A stretch of DNA of 64,000 nucleotides, taken from positions 17,483,452 to 17,547,451 of the forward strand of contig CM065706.1 in the NCBI GenBank assembly GCA_017654935.2, written 5' to 3'. The DNA is from Phymorhynchus buccinoides. Its lineage: Eukaryota > Mollusca > Gastropoda > Neogastropoda > Raphitomidae. The notes under the pieces were generated by a model that was not told where the DNA came from, ran no database searches, and saw only the letters and a program-made list of their open reading frames with translations. Shown one piece after another: positions 11,077-23,640 of the stretch (position 1 is the stretch's first letter; each line of letters begins with the position of its first letter). Made by a program: the position numbers and the translations under genes.

Positions 11077-14000
11077 TGCACATTTTCCCTGACCACCAGC
11101 TGTGTAGTGACCAGAGACTTTAGTAGTGTGAAGAGACTTCGCCACAAGCTGCCCTTAGCCTACAGAAGCCTGCCAGCTTCCCCGGCCCCCAGCCATTCTT
11201 CGGGGTCTAGCGCCAGCGGGACGGACCCAGGCTGCTCTCGATCCTCGTCCCCACTCAGTCGCACCACATCTGACAGTTGCCTCATAGCTCGGGGCCATAG
11301 ACGCGATTCCACGGACTTTCGTCTTCTGGTGGGTGATGCCGCTGGCGATTGTGCATTCAGCAACGGACTGACCAACGACTACTTCCATCACTATGAACGT
11401 CAGACCACCGAAGAGTTTGCAGCCAGCGAATCGGATGATTTGAGCGCCTTGCTGGCCAGAATTGAGGATGTAGACTTTGTGTGTGAGCCCAGCAGCGTTG
11501 AGGCGGAGCCTGGTCAATTTGTGGACGCTCTCGAAGAACTAATAGACATGGATGGTGATGACGACTGTGTGGTGCCCCTTGACAAGGGAGACAACCTGGG
11601 GGGAGGCCCTGCTCGGCGACAGCCTGGGGAGCAGGGTTCAGGGGATGCTCTGGCCAATGGGTCGGGAGATCAGGGCCTGGAGGTGCTCATCCAGCAGAAC
11701 CAAGGGGAGAAGACGTTCCCAGCCCACAGCGCACCGGGCTTGGAAGCCCAGAATGTGGAGCAGGCTGTGTCCTCTTCCACAGCCAGCTTGGAAGGAGGTG
11801 AAGAGGAACAGGACATTGCCATGTTCCAAACTGGAGACAACGCTCAGCAAGTGACCCCTTCATTTGTTGTGTCGGACAATAATCCTCACCAGTCCTTTGT
11901 CGGTGGGGAAATGGAGATGGGGCAGCAGTTTGTGGTCACTGAAGGGTCGACATACGGCCACATGGTAGACCCATGCACAAGCTCCCAGAGCATGTTCATG
12001 GAAAGTAACGCGCCCCTGGCACAAAGTTACGTGACTGAATCCGCTCATGAATCACCCGATGAAACGTCTGAAATGGTGTATGAAGATAACATGCAGTACC
12101 CCACTGAATCTGGAGGCCACTTTGAAGGTGCTCCAGAATCTCAGGATGTGTATGGTGGAGATGAGCAAGAGCAGGTGGACTCGAGCAGTCATGTGCCAGT
12201 GGCTGGACTGGCCACAGACATGGCCATCAGCGGAGCCGCTGTGGAGTCCAGTACTGCCTACGACAACGCTGCTGCTATGGGATACAATGTGCAGCCTGAC
12301 CAGAGCGAAGGCTTTGTGCCGGGAGAGGAGGGCAGCATGGAGGCACAGCAGATGTCAGACAACAGTGAAGCCAACACTGTCACCACAACCGTGCAGCCCA
12401 GTTACCTTGAAAGGAGAGACTTCGAAGCAGAGGCGCTGGATTCCACGAGCCGGCAGGATTTCTACCCTGAGGAGGCTGCTTGCGTCATGGCTGAAGATCA
12501 GGAGCAAGGTGGTGTTTTGGTGGAGCAGTCCGCCACTCACAGCCAGCAGGCTGTAGCTTCAGAGTCCCAGGCCCAGTTTGCAGAATCTGAAACCGCGAGT
12601 AGCTTTGACAAGTCTTCACAGCTGGCTGCACATATTCTCTCCAGAATGCCTCAACAGATGGTGGGAGCTCAACAGCCTTTCTCTCAGCTCCCTGACCAAT
12701 ACGCAGAGCACAGTGAAGAAATCACAGAAGAGGAGGTTTCTCAACAGCATCCTGCAGACTTGCAACAAGAGTCTCAACACTATGAAGAACCCTTGACCCA
12801 GGAGGCCTCTGTGTCTGACGTGGGTGCAGAGATGGTCAGTCAAGTGGCTGGTGATGCTGCTGAAGAGGTGACCAGCTCTGGTTTTGCTTCCTCCACAGTG
12901 CCTGAAGACCCTAGTGAGAGGGATGCTGGAGACTACACCACCGACCCGGGCAGCATGGAAGTGGAGGGACATCAGGAGGCCCCAGGCACCAGCGAGGCTG
13001 TCCACGTGGAGGCCAGAGAGCTGGCAGAAGATGAAAATCCACAACACCAGCAATACCAGGTGATGCCAGACTCTGATCAAACTTTTGACTATGAGCAAGC
13101 ACAAGCTGAAAGTCACCAGCAAGGGAGCTACCAGCAGACAGTAGGCTATGAAGCGGACCCTTCAGAAGAGGAGGCTCAAGTTGAGCAGTTTGCAGCTGAA
13201 CAGCCTGATGAACTGGTTCAGTCAACCATGCACTCTGTGGGTCAGGAGGCCACTGCGGTTTATGACCAATCAGAATACCAAACGGTTCATTCAGCAGAGG
13301 CTGTTTCCTCAGGAGAAGTGCCCTCCCAGGAGGTCGACCTGGTTCACTCGGAGCAGTACCAGATAGCTCAGCCCAGTGACTCCCTGGAATCGGCCCAGTA
13401 TCAAGTCCCTCACTCCGGTGAACTTGTAGAGTCGGAAGATTATCAAGTCAGCCAGTCTGGAGAGTATGTGCAAGGGCAAGAGTATGAGGCTGCGCCACAG
13501 TTGGAGCAGGCCCATGAATTGCAATACCAAATTGAAACCTCGGATCAGGGCGGTCAAGAACAAGAGTATCGAGAACAGGAATACCAAGTGGGTGATGTTG
13601 CTGAACATGAGCAGCAACATTATCAGTCGGAGCAGCCTGCGGAAGCAGACTACCAAGAGATTCAAACCAGTGAGCAGGCTGTGTCCGAATACCCAGAGAC
13701 GCAGCCTCACGAAGAGCAAGGCCAACTTCACCAGTACTCGCATTTGCAGGCCTCAAGCACTGCTGATTATCAGGAAGTTCCACACCAGCAGGTGCAAGAA
13801 CAATCTGTGGACAGTTTCCAGCCTGTGGAATATTCAGAGCAATCTCAGCCTGCAGAGTACACAGAGCAAGCTCAACCTGTGGAATACATGGAGCAAGCTC
13901 CGGCAGATATGGAGCAGTATGTGGTTGACTCGGGACAGCCAGGGATGTCCTCTGATGTTGTGCAGCATGAAGTGCCCGCCACTTTCCATCAGCAAGAAGA

Positions 14001-15327
14001 CCAGTTCCAGGTGGTGGGGCAGCAAGCATCTGTAGGGGAAGACTCTGATGCCGTACAGCAACAGGTGATGTCTGAGGAGGTAGTAGGGGAGTCCTCCATG
14101 GAAGTGGACGCTTCAGACATGCTGGCTGCGGCCAGTGAAATAGCCGGCGTCACCCCCTCCGAGACCGCGGGTGAGGGAACAGGCTCCCAGGACACTGAAG
14201 TCGGCAGCGACTCTGAGAACGAAGCCTTTGTACCTGTGGCCATAGAGACTCGTAGGGTAGCTGATCTAGAATCGGAAAAGGAAGCCGAGGGTGTGACTAC
14301 GAGCATGGAACAGATGGCGGTGAATGAAAGTGCAGGAGTAGAGCCCAGGGAGGAAATGCAACAAGAGCTTGGTCAAGCTCCTGAGGAGGGTGTGGCCCAG
14401 CCCCCAGAACAGGCAGGTCAGAGTCAGTTCCGACTGGTGACAGCGCAAGGCCAGACCATCCGCACCATCCCTGCCAGCATTCTCCAGCAGTTGCAGCAGG
14501 CTTCCTCCAGTGGCCAGGTGCTTTCAGGGTCATCTGTGGCGGCACTGCTGCAGAGACACCTCTCCCAGACACAGCGCACAGGGACCCCAACTCTGATCCA
14601 GCCAAAACAAACCTTGCTGCAGACCTCCTCTCTGCTGACCCAGCCCTCGTCCCTTCTGCAGACTGCCTCCCTTCTTCAGCAGCAGTCACAGCAGACATCC
14701 CTGCTGCAGCCGACATCACTGCTTCAGCATCAGACGCAGGAAGCTTCTCTACTGCAACAGCAGCAGACGACGTCTCTCCTGCAGCCCACATCTCTGCTCC
14801 AGCAGCCCCAGCAGACGACTTCCCTGCTACAGTCCACATCTCTCCTGCAGCCTCAGCAGATGGGTTCGGCCTCTTCGGCTCTGCAAGCTGCCTCGTCTCT
14901 TCTGAAACAGCAAGGACAATCGCTGGTGCCCCAACAACAAACCTCGGCTCCCCCGGCCTCCACTCCCCAGCAACAGCAGACCCCCCAACAGACCCCGCCC
15001 ATAGAGCCCCCCTTGGCTCGCATCCTGCAGGACATGGAGGCCACTGCAGTGGGCACGCAAGTGGTCAACCTGTTTGTGCAGTGGCAGAATGTGGACGCCC
15101 TGTGCTGGCTGGACGTGCTGCTGTGCCCCCTGGTTCACTCCCCCACCATGACGGCCCTGATGACGCCCCAGCGCTTGAAGGAGCTGGAGGGGACCATCCT
15201 GTGCGCCTTGCTCAAGGCGTACCACCATGCCCAGGGCATGCTGGAGGCCCTGCTCACCCGATCGGCCCAACAGGAGGCCCAGGCCCAGGCCTCCAACACC
15301 GCACCGCCCTACGGCATTGTCAACAAG
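11077..15327 (+). CDS. USPL1: USPL1-like SUMO isopeptidase, giant exon with catalytic Cys
   Basis: A single 4,251-nt exon (1,417 codons, phase 0 at both ends; acceptor ctgttgggcag, donor aag|gtatga). Codon 1 is the last Cys of the zinc motif. About 1,100 codons then encode low-complexity acidic sequence rich in Gln, Glu and Ser, with a loose repeat of YQ-containing phrases (codons about 730-970, e.g. SEQYQIAQPSD, SEDYQVSQSGE). Codons about 1170-1265 hold many TSLLQ/ASLLQ repeats with polyGln. The last 100 codons are the start of the C98 domain: VQWQN, then the nucleophile motif ALCWLD with catalytic Cys at 15103-15105. Vertebrate USPL1 has roughly 150 residues between zinc motif and catalytic Cys; here there are about 1,340. 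The frame at 11047-11076 upstream is intron read-through. Confidence is high for the domain and exon, lower for the function of the insertion. Confidence 0.9.
14590..14870 (+). repeat. Coding TSLLQ repeat tract within USPL1-like exon
   Basis: Within the giant exon about a dozen copies of (T/S/A)SLLQ occur, separated by short P- or Q-rich linkers such as PTSLLQ and QQQQTTSLLQ. The leucine pairs recur every 6-12 residues, suggesting an amphipathic or coactivator-like interaction tract. It lies about 80 residues before the catalytic domain. Role unknown. Confidence 0.85.
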
Positions 15328-16415
15328 GTATGATTGCCGGGGAATCACCAGTTCATTGTTGGCTCTTCTTTCTTATTTGTAGTCGTTTATTTCCCTTGTG
15401 AAGTACACAGCTTAATTCTTCTCACGCCAATTAAATTTCAAGGATTCTATTTTATTATTTTTTATTCGCTAAATTTAATTTGTCATGCACAAAAAGCGAC
15501 AAAAAATGTGTTTATCACTTTATGTTGGTGGATGAGGTATACTGGGTCACCCTCACACACACACACCCACACCCGAAGGTCAAGCGGGTATATTGTAAAC
15601 GTAAACATAATTTTTCGCGCATGTGTGTGTGAGTCAATTGTGTCTGACAATGACTTCCACATAACAGAGAAAGCGACTGCTATTCTAGAAGGCTGGGCTG
15701 ATATTTGTTTACAGTGGTGGTAGATGATAGAAGCTGTGAAGCGGCGACAGGTACCTGCTAGTCATTTATAAAATAAATAAATTGGCTGGTGTGTGTCACC
15801 CTTCGGTAACACAATAGTAACACTTTTTTCCGACATTTAAATCTTTACCTTTCTGTTGGATTCTTCGGCTGTATCCACAAAGAATTTATCAGGACAAACA
15901 AAAATAAATAAATAAAGGGCTTGGCATTGTCAGGAAGCGTATGAATGGGACCAGTAGGTTGATCAGATCAACCTAAGTATAATCCTACTACTCAACTTCC
16001 TACTTAGCCGCCATCTTTGTTAGTGCTTCTAGTCGCTAATTAACAACTGTTCCCTTCCCCTTTCAGATGAATGTACCCAGTGTCTGGCACTTGAATTATC
16101 TAAGATTTGTACTGGTTCTTTTCTTCAACCGCGGGAAACAATCACGCATAGTGTGCATGACCAAGGCGTGCAGACAGTGTGATGGAAAAACCCACCCCCT
16201 TGCCTAGTAAGAGACTTTGGGCGGATTGAATAGTACTAGTAGGATGGCGTTTCTGGTTGGGGCGACTTGGGCCAGAATAAATGCAAGAGGGTTAAGATGC
16301 AAGGGGTAAGGAGGCTTGCAAAATATTCAAATATTTATATCTTATTTCTTTTTTTATTATTATGCTGAACTGAAGAAAGCAAAGCTTTAATTGTCCTCTT
16401 GCTGCCATCATGCTA

Positions 16416-16571
16416 CCATATTTTTGGGGGACTATAACGCAATACGTTTTCCCCAGTCTGAGACCTCTGCGCCTTATAAGAGTTTTAAGACTAATAATAA
16501 AGTAAGAAAATATAACCAAATCTGAATTTTTTGGCATTTTTGGGGGGTGCCTTATAGTCCGAAAAATATGG
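16416..16571. mobile_element. Tc1/mariner-type MITE flanked by TA (156 bp)
   Basis: The element begins CCATATTTTTGGGGGACTAT and ends ATAGTCCGAAAAATATGG, an inverted-repeat pair with few mismatches, and is flanked on both sides by TA. TA duplication and an A/T-rich inverted end fit a Tc1/mariner-derived non-autonomous element. A single related end (attttccggactataag) occurs at about 17710. Confidence 0.75.
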
Positions 16572-16606
16572 TACTACTACTAGTACCTAGACAGATTGTT
16601 GTTTAA

Positions 16607-16809
16607 CCCCTTGACTGCCATATAACATATCGCGTAGAGGCTTGATAACATCATCAGATGAAGGGGAATGACTGTAATATAGTTTCGCTGTTTTTAAACA
16701 GTCAGGAGGGTTATGTCCCCAGACCATTTTGCCTGATTCAATGATTAACTCCCAGCGGTTCTCATTTTCATTTAACAATTTTTAATGTTTTTTTCTGGCA
16801 GTCAAGGGT
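16607..16809. mobile_element. TTAA-flanked MITE (203 bp)
   Basis: TTAA at 16603-16606 and 16810-16813 flank an element starting CCCCTTGACTGCCA and ending TGGCAGTCAAGGGT. The TTAA target and short inverted ends fit a piggyBac- or Kolobok-type non-autonomous element. Confidence 0.75.
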
Positions 16810-17325
16810 TTAATTCGAAATTGCTAACTGGGGAATAGGCTAATCCATGCCAAGCTAATCTAGAAGGAAAGTAATACAATACAGAAGTCAGGAAAGATAT
16901 ATATATCTCTAGACCATTTTCTCAGATTGAGTAACAGGTCTCTTTTAAAATTTATGAAAAGAAAATTGATAATTTCTCTGTTTTCCTCTGGCAGTGAAGA
17001 GGTTAAGACCTTCAAAAATCAGACAAAAGGTGTTAATAGGGAGGTGGACACTCAGGAGTCCAGATATGAAGGGGGGAAAATTTGTTGGGCCGCATCTTAG
17101 AGGGAGTCTTAATTGGGAAGGTCTTAAAAGGGAGGTTTCACTGTATGTAACTTGTAAGTATAAACTATCCAGAGTTTAGTTTATCCCATCATGAGATGTT
17201 AAAAGTTTAATTTTTGATCTCACATGCTGTGGCATTTGAGTACTGACCAAAACTATGAATGAACAGTAGCGTTTTGAGTCAAACACTTGCATGTAGCGCT
17301 GCCTTTTTTGTTTTGTTTTCCTCAG

Positions 17326-17678
17326 GCCAACATAGCGGACATTGGGCAAGCGGTGGGGGTCCTGTACACGGCCCGGGAGAACATCTGGAAAGCCATGCAG
17401 CCTCGCCTGCGCTGTGAGAAGGGCAAGCATGACAGCCCCGTGTTCGCTATGCCCCTACTGGTGCGGGAGAACCCCGAGATGAAGAAGCTGTTCACCATCC
17501 GCTACCGCCTGGTGTTTGCCTGCCAGCACTGCGGCTACTCGCAGGACGACAAGCACCACAAGATCATGCCCAGCCTTCCCGCCGTGCCCCAAGACTTCTC
17601 CTCCGCTGAGCCCTCCTTCCTCAGGCCCTGCTTCCAGTGCGGGGCCCCAGACCAGAGGATGAGGATGCTCTTTGAAGA
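17326..17678 (+). CDS. USPL1: USPL1-like SUMO isopeptidase, finger-region exon
   Basis: Acceptor ttgttttcctcag, donor gaaga|gtgagt; it enters in phase 0 and leaves with two bases of an Asp codon. It encodes the middle of the C98 domain: the helix RENIWKAMQPRLRC, the strand SPVFAMPLLV, and two CxxC pairs (CQHCGYS and CFQCGAP) placed like the paired Cys motifs of vertebrate USPL1, probably a zinc-binding finger. GC content is much higher than in the flanking introns. The match to the family is close along the whole exon. Confidence 0.92.
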
Positions 17679-18999
17679 GTGAGTGGAACTTGTTCAATAC
17701 TTGTAAGCTATTTTCCGGACTATAAGTAGGTACTCAAAAGTCATTTTTAAAATGTTCAGATCTGATAAATTAAAATATTACCAATGGATAAATATTTTAA
17801 TTCTGTGCACATTGATATAAAAAATATTTTTCTAGCTTAATTAGATCAAAAGTTGTGAATTGTTTTCGATTTATTGTAGACGCCATTTTTTCCGCAAAGG
17901 AAAATAGCAAAAAAGTCCCATTTTTCAGCAGCTGAAACTTGGGTAACTTTCCATCAGTGTACTTGATTCTGTTGTTACATATTCTACATATAACTGTGTA
18001 CACACCTTTTTTTTTCTGAAGCCTTTGACCCAAACCAATTTTGAGTTATAAGTCTTCAAATATGATTAAAAAAATTGCAATTTTCACTTGCAGAAATAAT
18101 AAATTCAGTTAAAAAAAATAATCATATTTTCCTAGCTATTTGGCCTACAGAGACAAATAATACACCATAGTGCTCAGAATGATGAGTTCTATATGATGCG
18201 TGTACTTAAAAAGTGATGAAATAAAGATGGACAAAATTCATTTTTTGAGCACCTGACCTTGATTACATCATACCGGTGGGTGATTTTGGCACTGTCTCAG
18301 AGCAGTTTCCGTCATTTTCCTGCCTAAGCAAGTATATTTTGGTTTCAAAATTTAAGATTGTGATGGTGTGTGTGCGCGCGCACATGTGTGTGTGATTCTG
18401 TGGGTTGTGTCTGAATGGGCAAACCAAAATGATTTTTTATGCTCCATGCCACAGTATGGTGAAACACTAATTTAATCTCCTTTAGCCAGTCTGGTTCTAC
18501 ATAACAATACACACTATTTTCTTGAATTTGGTAAACCATACTTGCAAATTTTGATGTGTAAAAATACTAAAATATTTAAAAAAAGTAATTACATTGGCTC
18601 TGAAAATTGGTTTATTAGTGTGGTAGGTGTGTTGCATAGTGAAAGTGTATAATAGTGAAAGAACCTTTTTAAAAATAAATATAATTTGTGCATATTTTTG
18701 CTGTCTTTGATCGAAAATTTAGTGTTAATAATAGATTTGTTTATGCTACATCAAATAAAAACCAGGGAAGCATTTGTGTGTAGAAGGGACGGGTGGGAGG
18801 TAAGCATAGATGTGTGTGAGGGAGTGTGAGAGCTTTTTTTAATTTGATAAAAGAAATCATAAGGAAGAAACAGAAACTTGACAATTTAGAAGAACAAAGG
18901 AAATGCAAAAACGGATTTCATCTTGTATACTTCACTTGTTAAAAAAAAAGTCCAAAGTTTGAACACAAGAAGAAACATGTTGTTCGCCTAATTAACTTT

Positions 19000-20440
19000 A
19001 TTCATATTCTAATTAACTTTATTCATATTAAATGAGATCTATAAAAACCAAAACCTTATCCGTCTAGTTAGACCTAGTTTCGTTTTCATCGGCAGGCTTT
19101 CATTCAAGACCTGAAGAAATTGGGTCATGTGACTGAATTCTTTTGATCATTTCTCATAAATACCTTTTCTAAGACGATAATAAAAGTGCGAAACAACTTG
19201 TCTGTTCACCTCAAATCCAATTGTAAACAATATTATGGACAGTTAATCAATCGACTTCAATTAATCTGTTGAATTTCCCAAGTATTCAAGTAGTACTTCC
19301 CAAGTAGTACTTTTCTTTGAAACGCACTGTTTGACTGGCCAATCGGGTTCCGTAAATGCGATGATAAGTTCTTATTATTTACAGAAGATAGATCAATAAC
19401 AACGATTTCACTTCATTGCAAAAAGATGAAGAAGTTAATCAATTAGTTTCTGACGTTCGACTTCATTTAGATTCAAAATATTCAAATCATCTAAAAATTT
19501 ACACTGATGGTTCAGTCTTAGAAACGTCAAACAGTGGAGCAGGTTTTGCTATTCCATCTCTTAGAATAGAAAAGTCATACTATTTAGGCAAAGGCATTTC
19601 AATATTTACTTCTGAATTATATGCAATAATGCGAGCTTTAGAATTTGTTTATGATCTACCATATTCAATTTATAACATTTTAGTTTGTGTGGATTCAAAA
19701 TCAGTTTTACAAACTCTAAACCAAAGTAACAGTAAAACTCGTTACGACATTGTCCTTGAAATTAAACAGTTGATTCATTGTATTGTTGCAAAAGGTATTG
19801 GTATTGATTTTTGCTGGGTGCCATCTCATTGTGGACTCTTTTGGAATGAAGTTGCTGATAGAGCTGCCAAAAGAGGGGCTTTTAATAACTCTAACTTGGT
19901 TTCTAATGAGAAACTGCCATTATCAACACATGAAATTTACTGTTTATTGGAAAAATCTACTTACATCAACTCATCTGACTTTAGATCTAACGTTTTTATG
20001 CACAGTAGATCGATAGTTAGTTTAGTGTACAAGATACGACTCAATTCATGGAAAACTAAATACTTGGAAACTAACTGTCTTTGTAGTGATAAATTATCAA
20101 TTCATCACTTATTATTAGAATGCCCAGTATTGCTCTCTAAATATCGAATGATCAATATGGACTTTTTTCGTAAGTATGATAATACCAAGGATATTTTAAA
20201 TGACGCAGAAATTGACATTACTGTAATTGCAAAAGCAATGCTGTCCTCAACTATTGGAAGACCACTGTATAGGTTTTCTTTTTTTTTTTTGATATGTCGT
20301 TCTTATGCATGTTATTTTACCTTCTTTTTTTTCTTCCCCCCCCCCCCCCCCCCCCAAAAAAAATGTTTGCATGCTGTCTAAAAAAAAGTAAAATCACGAT
20401 CTATGTGAAAAGACCTTAAATTAAAGATTCATTCATTCTT
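19000..20440 (+). mobile_element. 5'-truncated non-LTR retrotransposon, 3' part with RNase H
   Basis: A continuous frame at 19416-20381 encodes an RNase H domain: YTDGS (first Asp), SELYAIMRALE (Glu), VDSKS (Asp) and NEVADRAAKRG (Asp), so the acidic quartet is present, plus WVPSHCGL. A CxC...H...C tail (CLCSDKLSIHHLLLEC) as in Jockey/I/CR1-related LINEs follows. After the frame come a poly-C/poly-A run and a 3' end of ATTC repeats (about 20427-20439), typical of LINE tails. The endonuclease and reverse transcriptase are absent, so this is a dead 5' truncation. The left boundary is approximate. Codon usage is AT-rich, unlike the host exons. Confidence 0.8.
20337..20363. repeat. Poly-C then poly-A run in LINE 3' region
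   Basis: About eighteen C residues followed by eight A residues lie inside the LINE 3' region, near the end of the RNase H frame. The terminal proline run of that frame is therefore probably not original coding sequence. Confidence 0.8.
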
Positions 20441-21067
20441 CGCGGCGGCCATTTTGTTTTTAGGTTTGAGTGACGGAGTGGCTACAGAGCTACCATGTCG
20501 CAAATTTTGGTATTTCGCCAGCTGAAGGAATGTTTTACAGTGATGAAAATTTGATATTTTAAAGAAGGAAGCCTGCTGAATCGACTGGATATTTTCAATT
20601 TGTTGTACATGGACCGGAAGTTGACAACATTTTCGTTCAAAATGTTCAACTTGAAAATGTTCTTTCTTGTACTTCGTCTTTCCGCAAGCGAAAAATACGA
20701 AACGAAAGAGCAAAGATAGCTCTTTCTTTTAAGCTATATCACGAGCAGCTGTGCATTTTCTTCAGTTAGCGGAACAGCGATTTTTGTGGTAGGTGCGATA
20801 CCGCAAATCGCCGCGGCGGCCACCATTGAACTGCCGCGGGGTATAATTAAGCCATATTAAACTTAATTTTAAACACACTATTCGCTCAAAAACATTAACA
20901 AAACTCACACAGAATGAAAGAACTAAGTCTCAACTTTTGATTGCAATAATTTAAATCCATAAAAGATGCCAAAACTGTAGATTTCAGGAATTGTTGCTTT
21001 TTCTTATACGTGGGAACTATTTTGTAGTGTAGCTTTATATTAATCAGCTATGCTGTGTTTTGTGCAG

Positions 21068-21228
21068 TGTTCAAGACTTCTTCCTGCTGCACTTTGTGAA
21101 CGGCATACCCCACAATCGGTTCCACGAGATGGACTTCAGTTTTGGGGACAGCGACTACACAGTGACTTCAGTGGTGCAGTATAAACGAAACCCCGATCAC
21201 TTCATCTGCTGGATCAGGAATGCTCCAG
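21068..21228 (+). CDS. USPL1: USPL1-like SUMO isopeptidase, catalytic His exon
   Basis: Acceptor ttttgtgcag, donor ccag|gtcggt. The first base completes an Asp codon from the previous exon and the last base starts the next codon. It encodes LLHFVNGIPHN, FSFGDSDYTVTSVVQY and DHFICWI. The His of DHFICWI (21198-21200) aligns with the catalytic His of vertebrate USPL1. It fits the C98 domain without gaps. A MITE begins only 24 bp beyond the donor. Confidence 0.92.
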
Positions 21229-21251
21229 GTCGGTGTTTCCGTATCTTCAAA

Positions 21252-21644
21252 CAGGGTTCACAGTCTTTGAAAGTCTTTGAGAAATGGAGTGCCCTTTTCA
21301 AGTCTTTGAAAATTGCCTTTGGTCTGTGAAAATCGTGAAATGGTTTGTGAAAAAGTCATCGATGCCTGAAAAAAAGTCATATTTTGTTGCTGTTTGCTTC
21401 CAGAATTGATAAAGAAGCAATTTAATTTCACTAATTTTCCATATAGCAGACGTCCTCGATTTGTCGAGTTACTTCCCTTCACTATATCCAGGTCTTTTGG
21501 CTACACTGGTGCAACATGAATGATCATGATCGAATCAATCGTCATCACTGCATGTTATGAGAGGTCTTTGAAAATGGGATAAAGGGTCTTTGAAAAGGTC
21601 TTTGAAAGTGTGAATTTTGACATGAAAAATCTGTATGAACCCTG
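21252..21644. mobile_element. CAGGGTTC-ended MITE, copy 1 (393 bp)
   Basis: It starts CAGGGTTCACAG and ends CTGTATGAACCCTG, an inverted-repeat pair. Subterminal motifs gtctttgaaa are repeated several times near both ends. It is closely similar to copy 2 at 37300-37761 over nearly the whole length. No transposase; the superfamily is probably hAT-like by its end sequence. Confidence 0.8.
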
Positions 21645-21659
21645 TTGAAAGATTATTAA

Positions 21660-23347
21660 CCTTTAGCACACTGCAGGCGCACTGTGTCGCCGAGCCGATA
21701 ATCTCCCCTGTAACTGCATGGGTGCTACTACCTTCCGTATAAACGGAAATCCGTAAATTAAGTTTTCTGCTGAGACGGAAATTCCGTATTTTTAAAATGT
21801 TGTCCAAAAAAAAAAAGTTGATCTGTTAACTGTGGTTGGGGGCATTTTGAATCTGGGTCTTCCAACCACCGGAAGTGAAAATACAACAACAAAAATGGCG
21901 GCTGAGTCATATTCACACATACTTATTTGAATTAAATTCAACATTATCAGCATGAATTTTGTGTCATGAAAGCTACAAACTTCACAGAAAGGTAAGTTAC
22001 AACTATATTTCAATTCACCAAATGATATTTATGATGTTAAAAGTATGAATATTTAAACAATGTTGCTTAGAAAAACTCAATTGAAAGTCATGTTTGGATC
22101 CACTGACATCGTATTTCACTTATACTTTATAGTTGTGTTTCTGAAATGTCAGTAAAAATCTTAGTCAGGAAAATATGATTTTAACCATAGATCTTTTGTA
22201 TTTCTTGTAAAAAGGTAATGTGACTTGTCATGTCTCAGCAACTTAGACAGTCACTTTACAAAGTGTCAACCGTCGTCTGCCAACAGAACTATAATGTCAA
22301 ATCGTAATCTGTTCCTCACCCATTCCCAGATTGCAGGAGAGCTATGGAAATGATCTCTGCAATTGCATTTTTGCTTCAGCTTCAGGGGGGGGCGTTGCCC
22401 CCCTCAACCCCCCAAAGGGGTGCTGTCCCTGTACCCCGCCAGAGGCCTAGGCGGCCCCTGGACCCCGGCCTTTCAGTATTTTTCATTTTGGGGAGTAGCA
22501 CCCATGTAACTGCAGGCGCACTGTGTCGCCCTGAGAGGGTACCCCCAAACCATTGCTTCGCTGACCTTATTTTTGTTACTAATAATAGAAACTACCTCAC
22601 TGTAGCTTCAGAATGAGGCTCGGCTCCTTGCTTCTCTTCCAGCAAGCCACCATTTGCTTTTTTAGTAGTTGTATGAATTTTTCAAAGTTTCAATCGGTCA
22701 GAAAGTAAAGTTCACTATCAAATATGGCGGATTTTCGTGTTGGCGAAGCTTCCTACTGGAAATTAGCGTTGATATTTGTTTAAATCATGAATTCTTAGGC
22801 TTTGTTAGGTCGGATATCGACAGTGAAAGGGTGATAGAAGATCGTTATGCAGTAGAAGGGGGGGTAGCCGATGTCAGTGTGACTCGATGAAGACGATCCA
22901 ATATCGATTCGAGCTGCGATTGTGATTCGGTTCCGATTTTGACTACTAGGTTGAATTCAAAGAAAATGATGCCTTTCATATATATTCTTAATATTTCCGT
23001 GAGTTATTTCGCTAAAGGGATCTTAGACATGAGTTAGTTAGTCAGTGGGCGAACTTTGAAGCAGACGGCACTCATTCCGACCGTGCCGAAACAGTAAGTC
23101 AACACTCGCTTTGTTGATTTCGCTTCTCTTTTTTTTCAACAACAAAACATACACGGACAGCAAAATACATCATATCAAAACTTTCCTCAATCATCTCTTT
23201 ATTATTATTCCAATAATCAAGTCTGCACACAACACACAGAGAAAATTATAGCATTTTTAATCAAGTGGGTGTAAGCATTTTTCACCGCCTCAAAAAGAAT
23301 GCAGTGGCAGAGAACGGAACGTCAGAAAAAATGCAGGGTGCTAAAGG
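21660..23347. mobile_element. TTAA-flanked element (1.69 kb)
   Basis: TTAA at 21656-21659 and 23348-23351 flank ends CCTTTAGCACACTGCA and the complement of CCTTTAGCACCCTGCA. No intact transposase is visible. The block tgcaggcgcactgtgtcgcc occurs at both about 21673 and 22512, and a CCCCC-rich segment lies between, implying nested or duplicated repeat units inside. Confidence 0.6.
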
Positions 23348-23400
23348 TTAAAGTCTCCATATTTCATATTTGTCACAGAAAATAAGAAAGTTATTGATAC

Positions 23401-23640
23401 CAGCCGCCGTAGCATAGTGGTTAGCGTCGCTGACTACTGGCCATCAGAGGCAAGAGTTGTTTCGGTCCTGGACCGACTCCTACCCAGAGTGAGTGGCTAT
23501 GAGCTCAATGGGAAGACTGAAACCACACAGTCGAGCTTCATCCGCTTAACAGATGCGATTCTGAGAGTTGCTCTAATTTCAGACCAACACTGCAGGTGTC
23601 TGTAGTTCTCGGGCCTGGTTAATGCCGGGACATCATTATG
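23401..23640 (+). mobile_element. tRNA-derived SINE
   Basis: The head resembles a tRNA: an A-box-like tagcatagtggttagcgtc near 23410 and a B-box-like gtttcggtcctgg near 23457. It is followed by a unique body (ctcaatgggaagactgaaac) and a 3' part ending near gggacatcattatgaaagg. This is the usual Pol III SINE layout. It is too degenerate to be a functional tRNA. Confidence 0.65.

Larger units (their letters stand above)
15328..17325 (+). other. USPL1-like intron (phase 0) with MITEs
   Basis: Bounded by gtatga and tttcctcag. It contains short AC repeats at 15552-15577, a Tc1/mariner-type MITE (16416-16571), a TTAA-flanked MITE (16607-16809) and a related half-element near 16905-17005 ending ctggcagtgaagaggttaa. 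No other coding sequence is seen. Confidence 0.8.
17679..21067 (+). other. USPL1-like intron with LINE 3' fragment
   Basis: Bounded by gtgagt and gttttgtgcag (split codon, phase 2). It holds an AT-rich left half with a GT/CG alternating run at 18364-18395, then a LINE RNase H fragment. The region 20440-21050 has two GCGGCGGCCA-type patches (about 20441 and 20811) but no supported exon. Confidence 0.8.

Noticed and set aside
13448..14839. Long antisense frames opposite the giant USPL1 exon
   Set aside because: They are shadows of the GC-rich coding frame on the + strand and show no independent domain.
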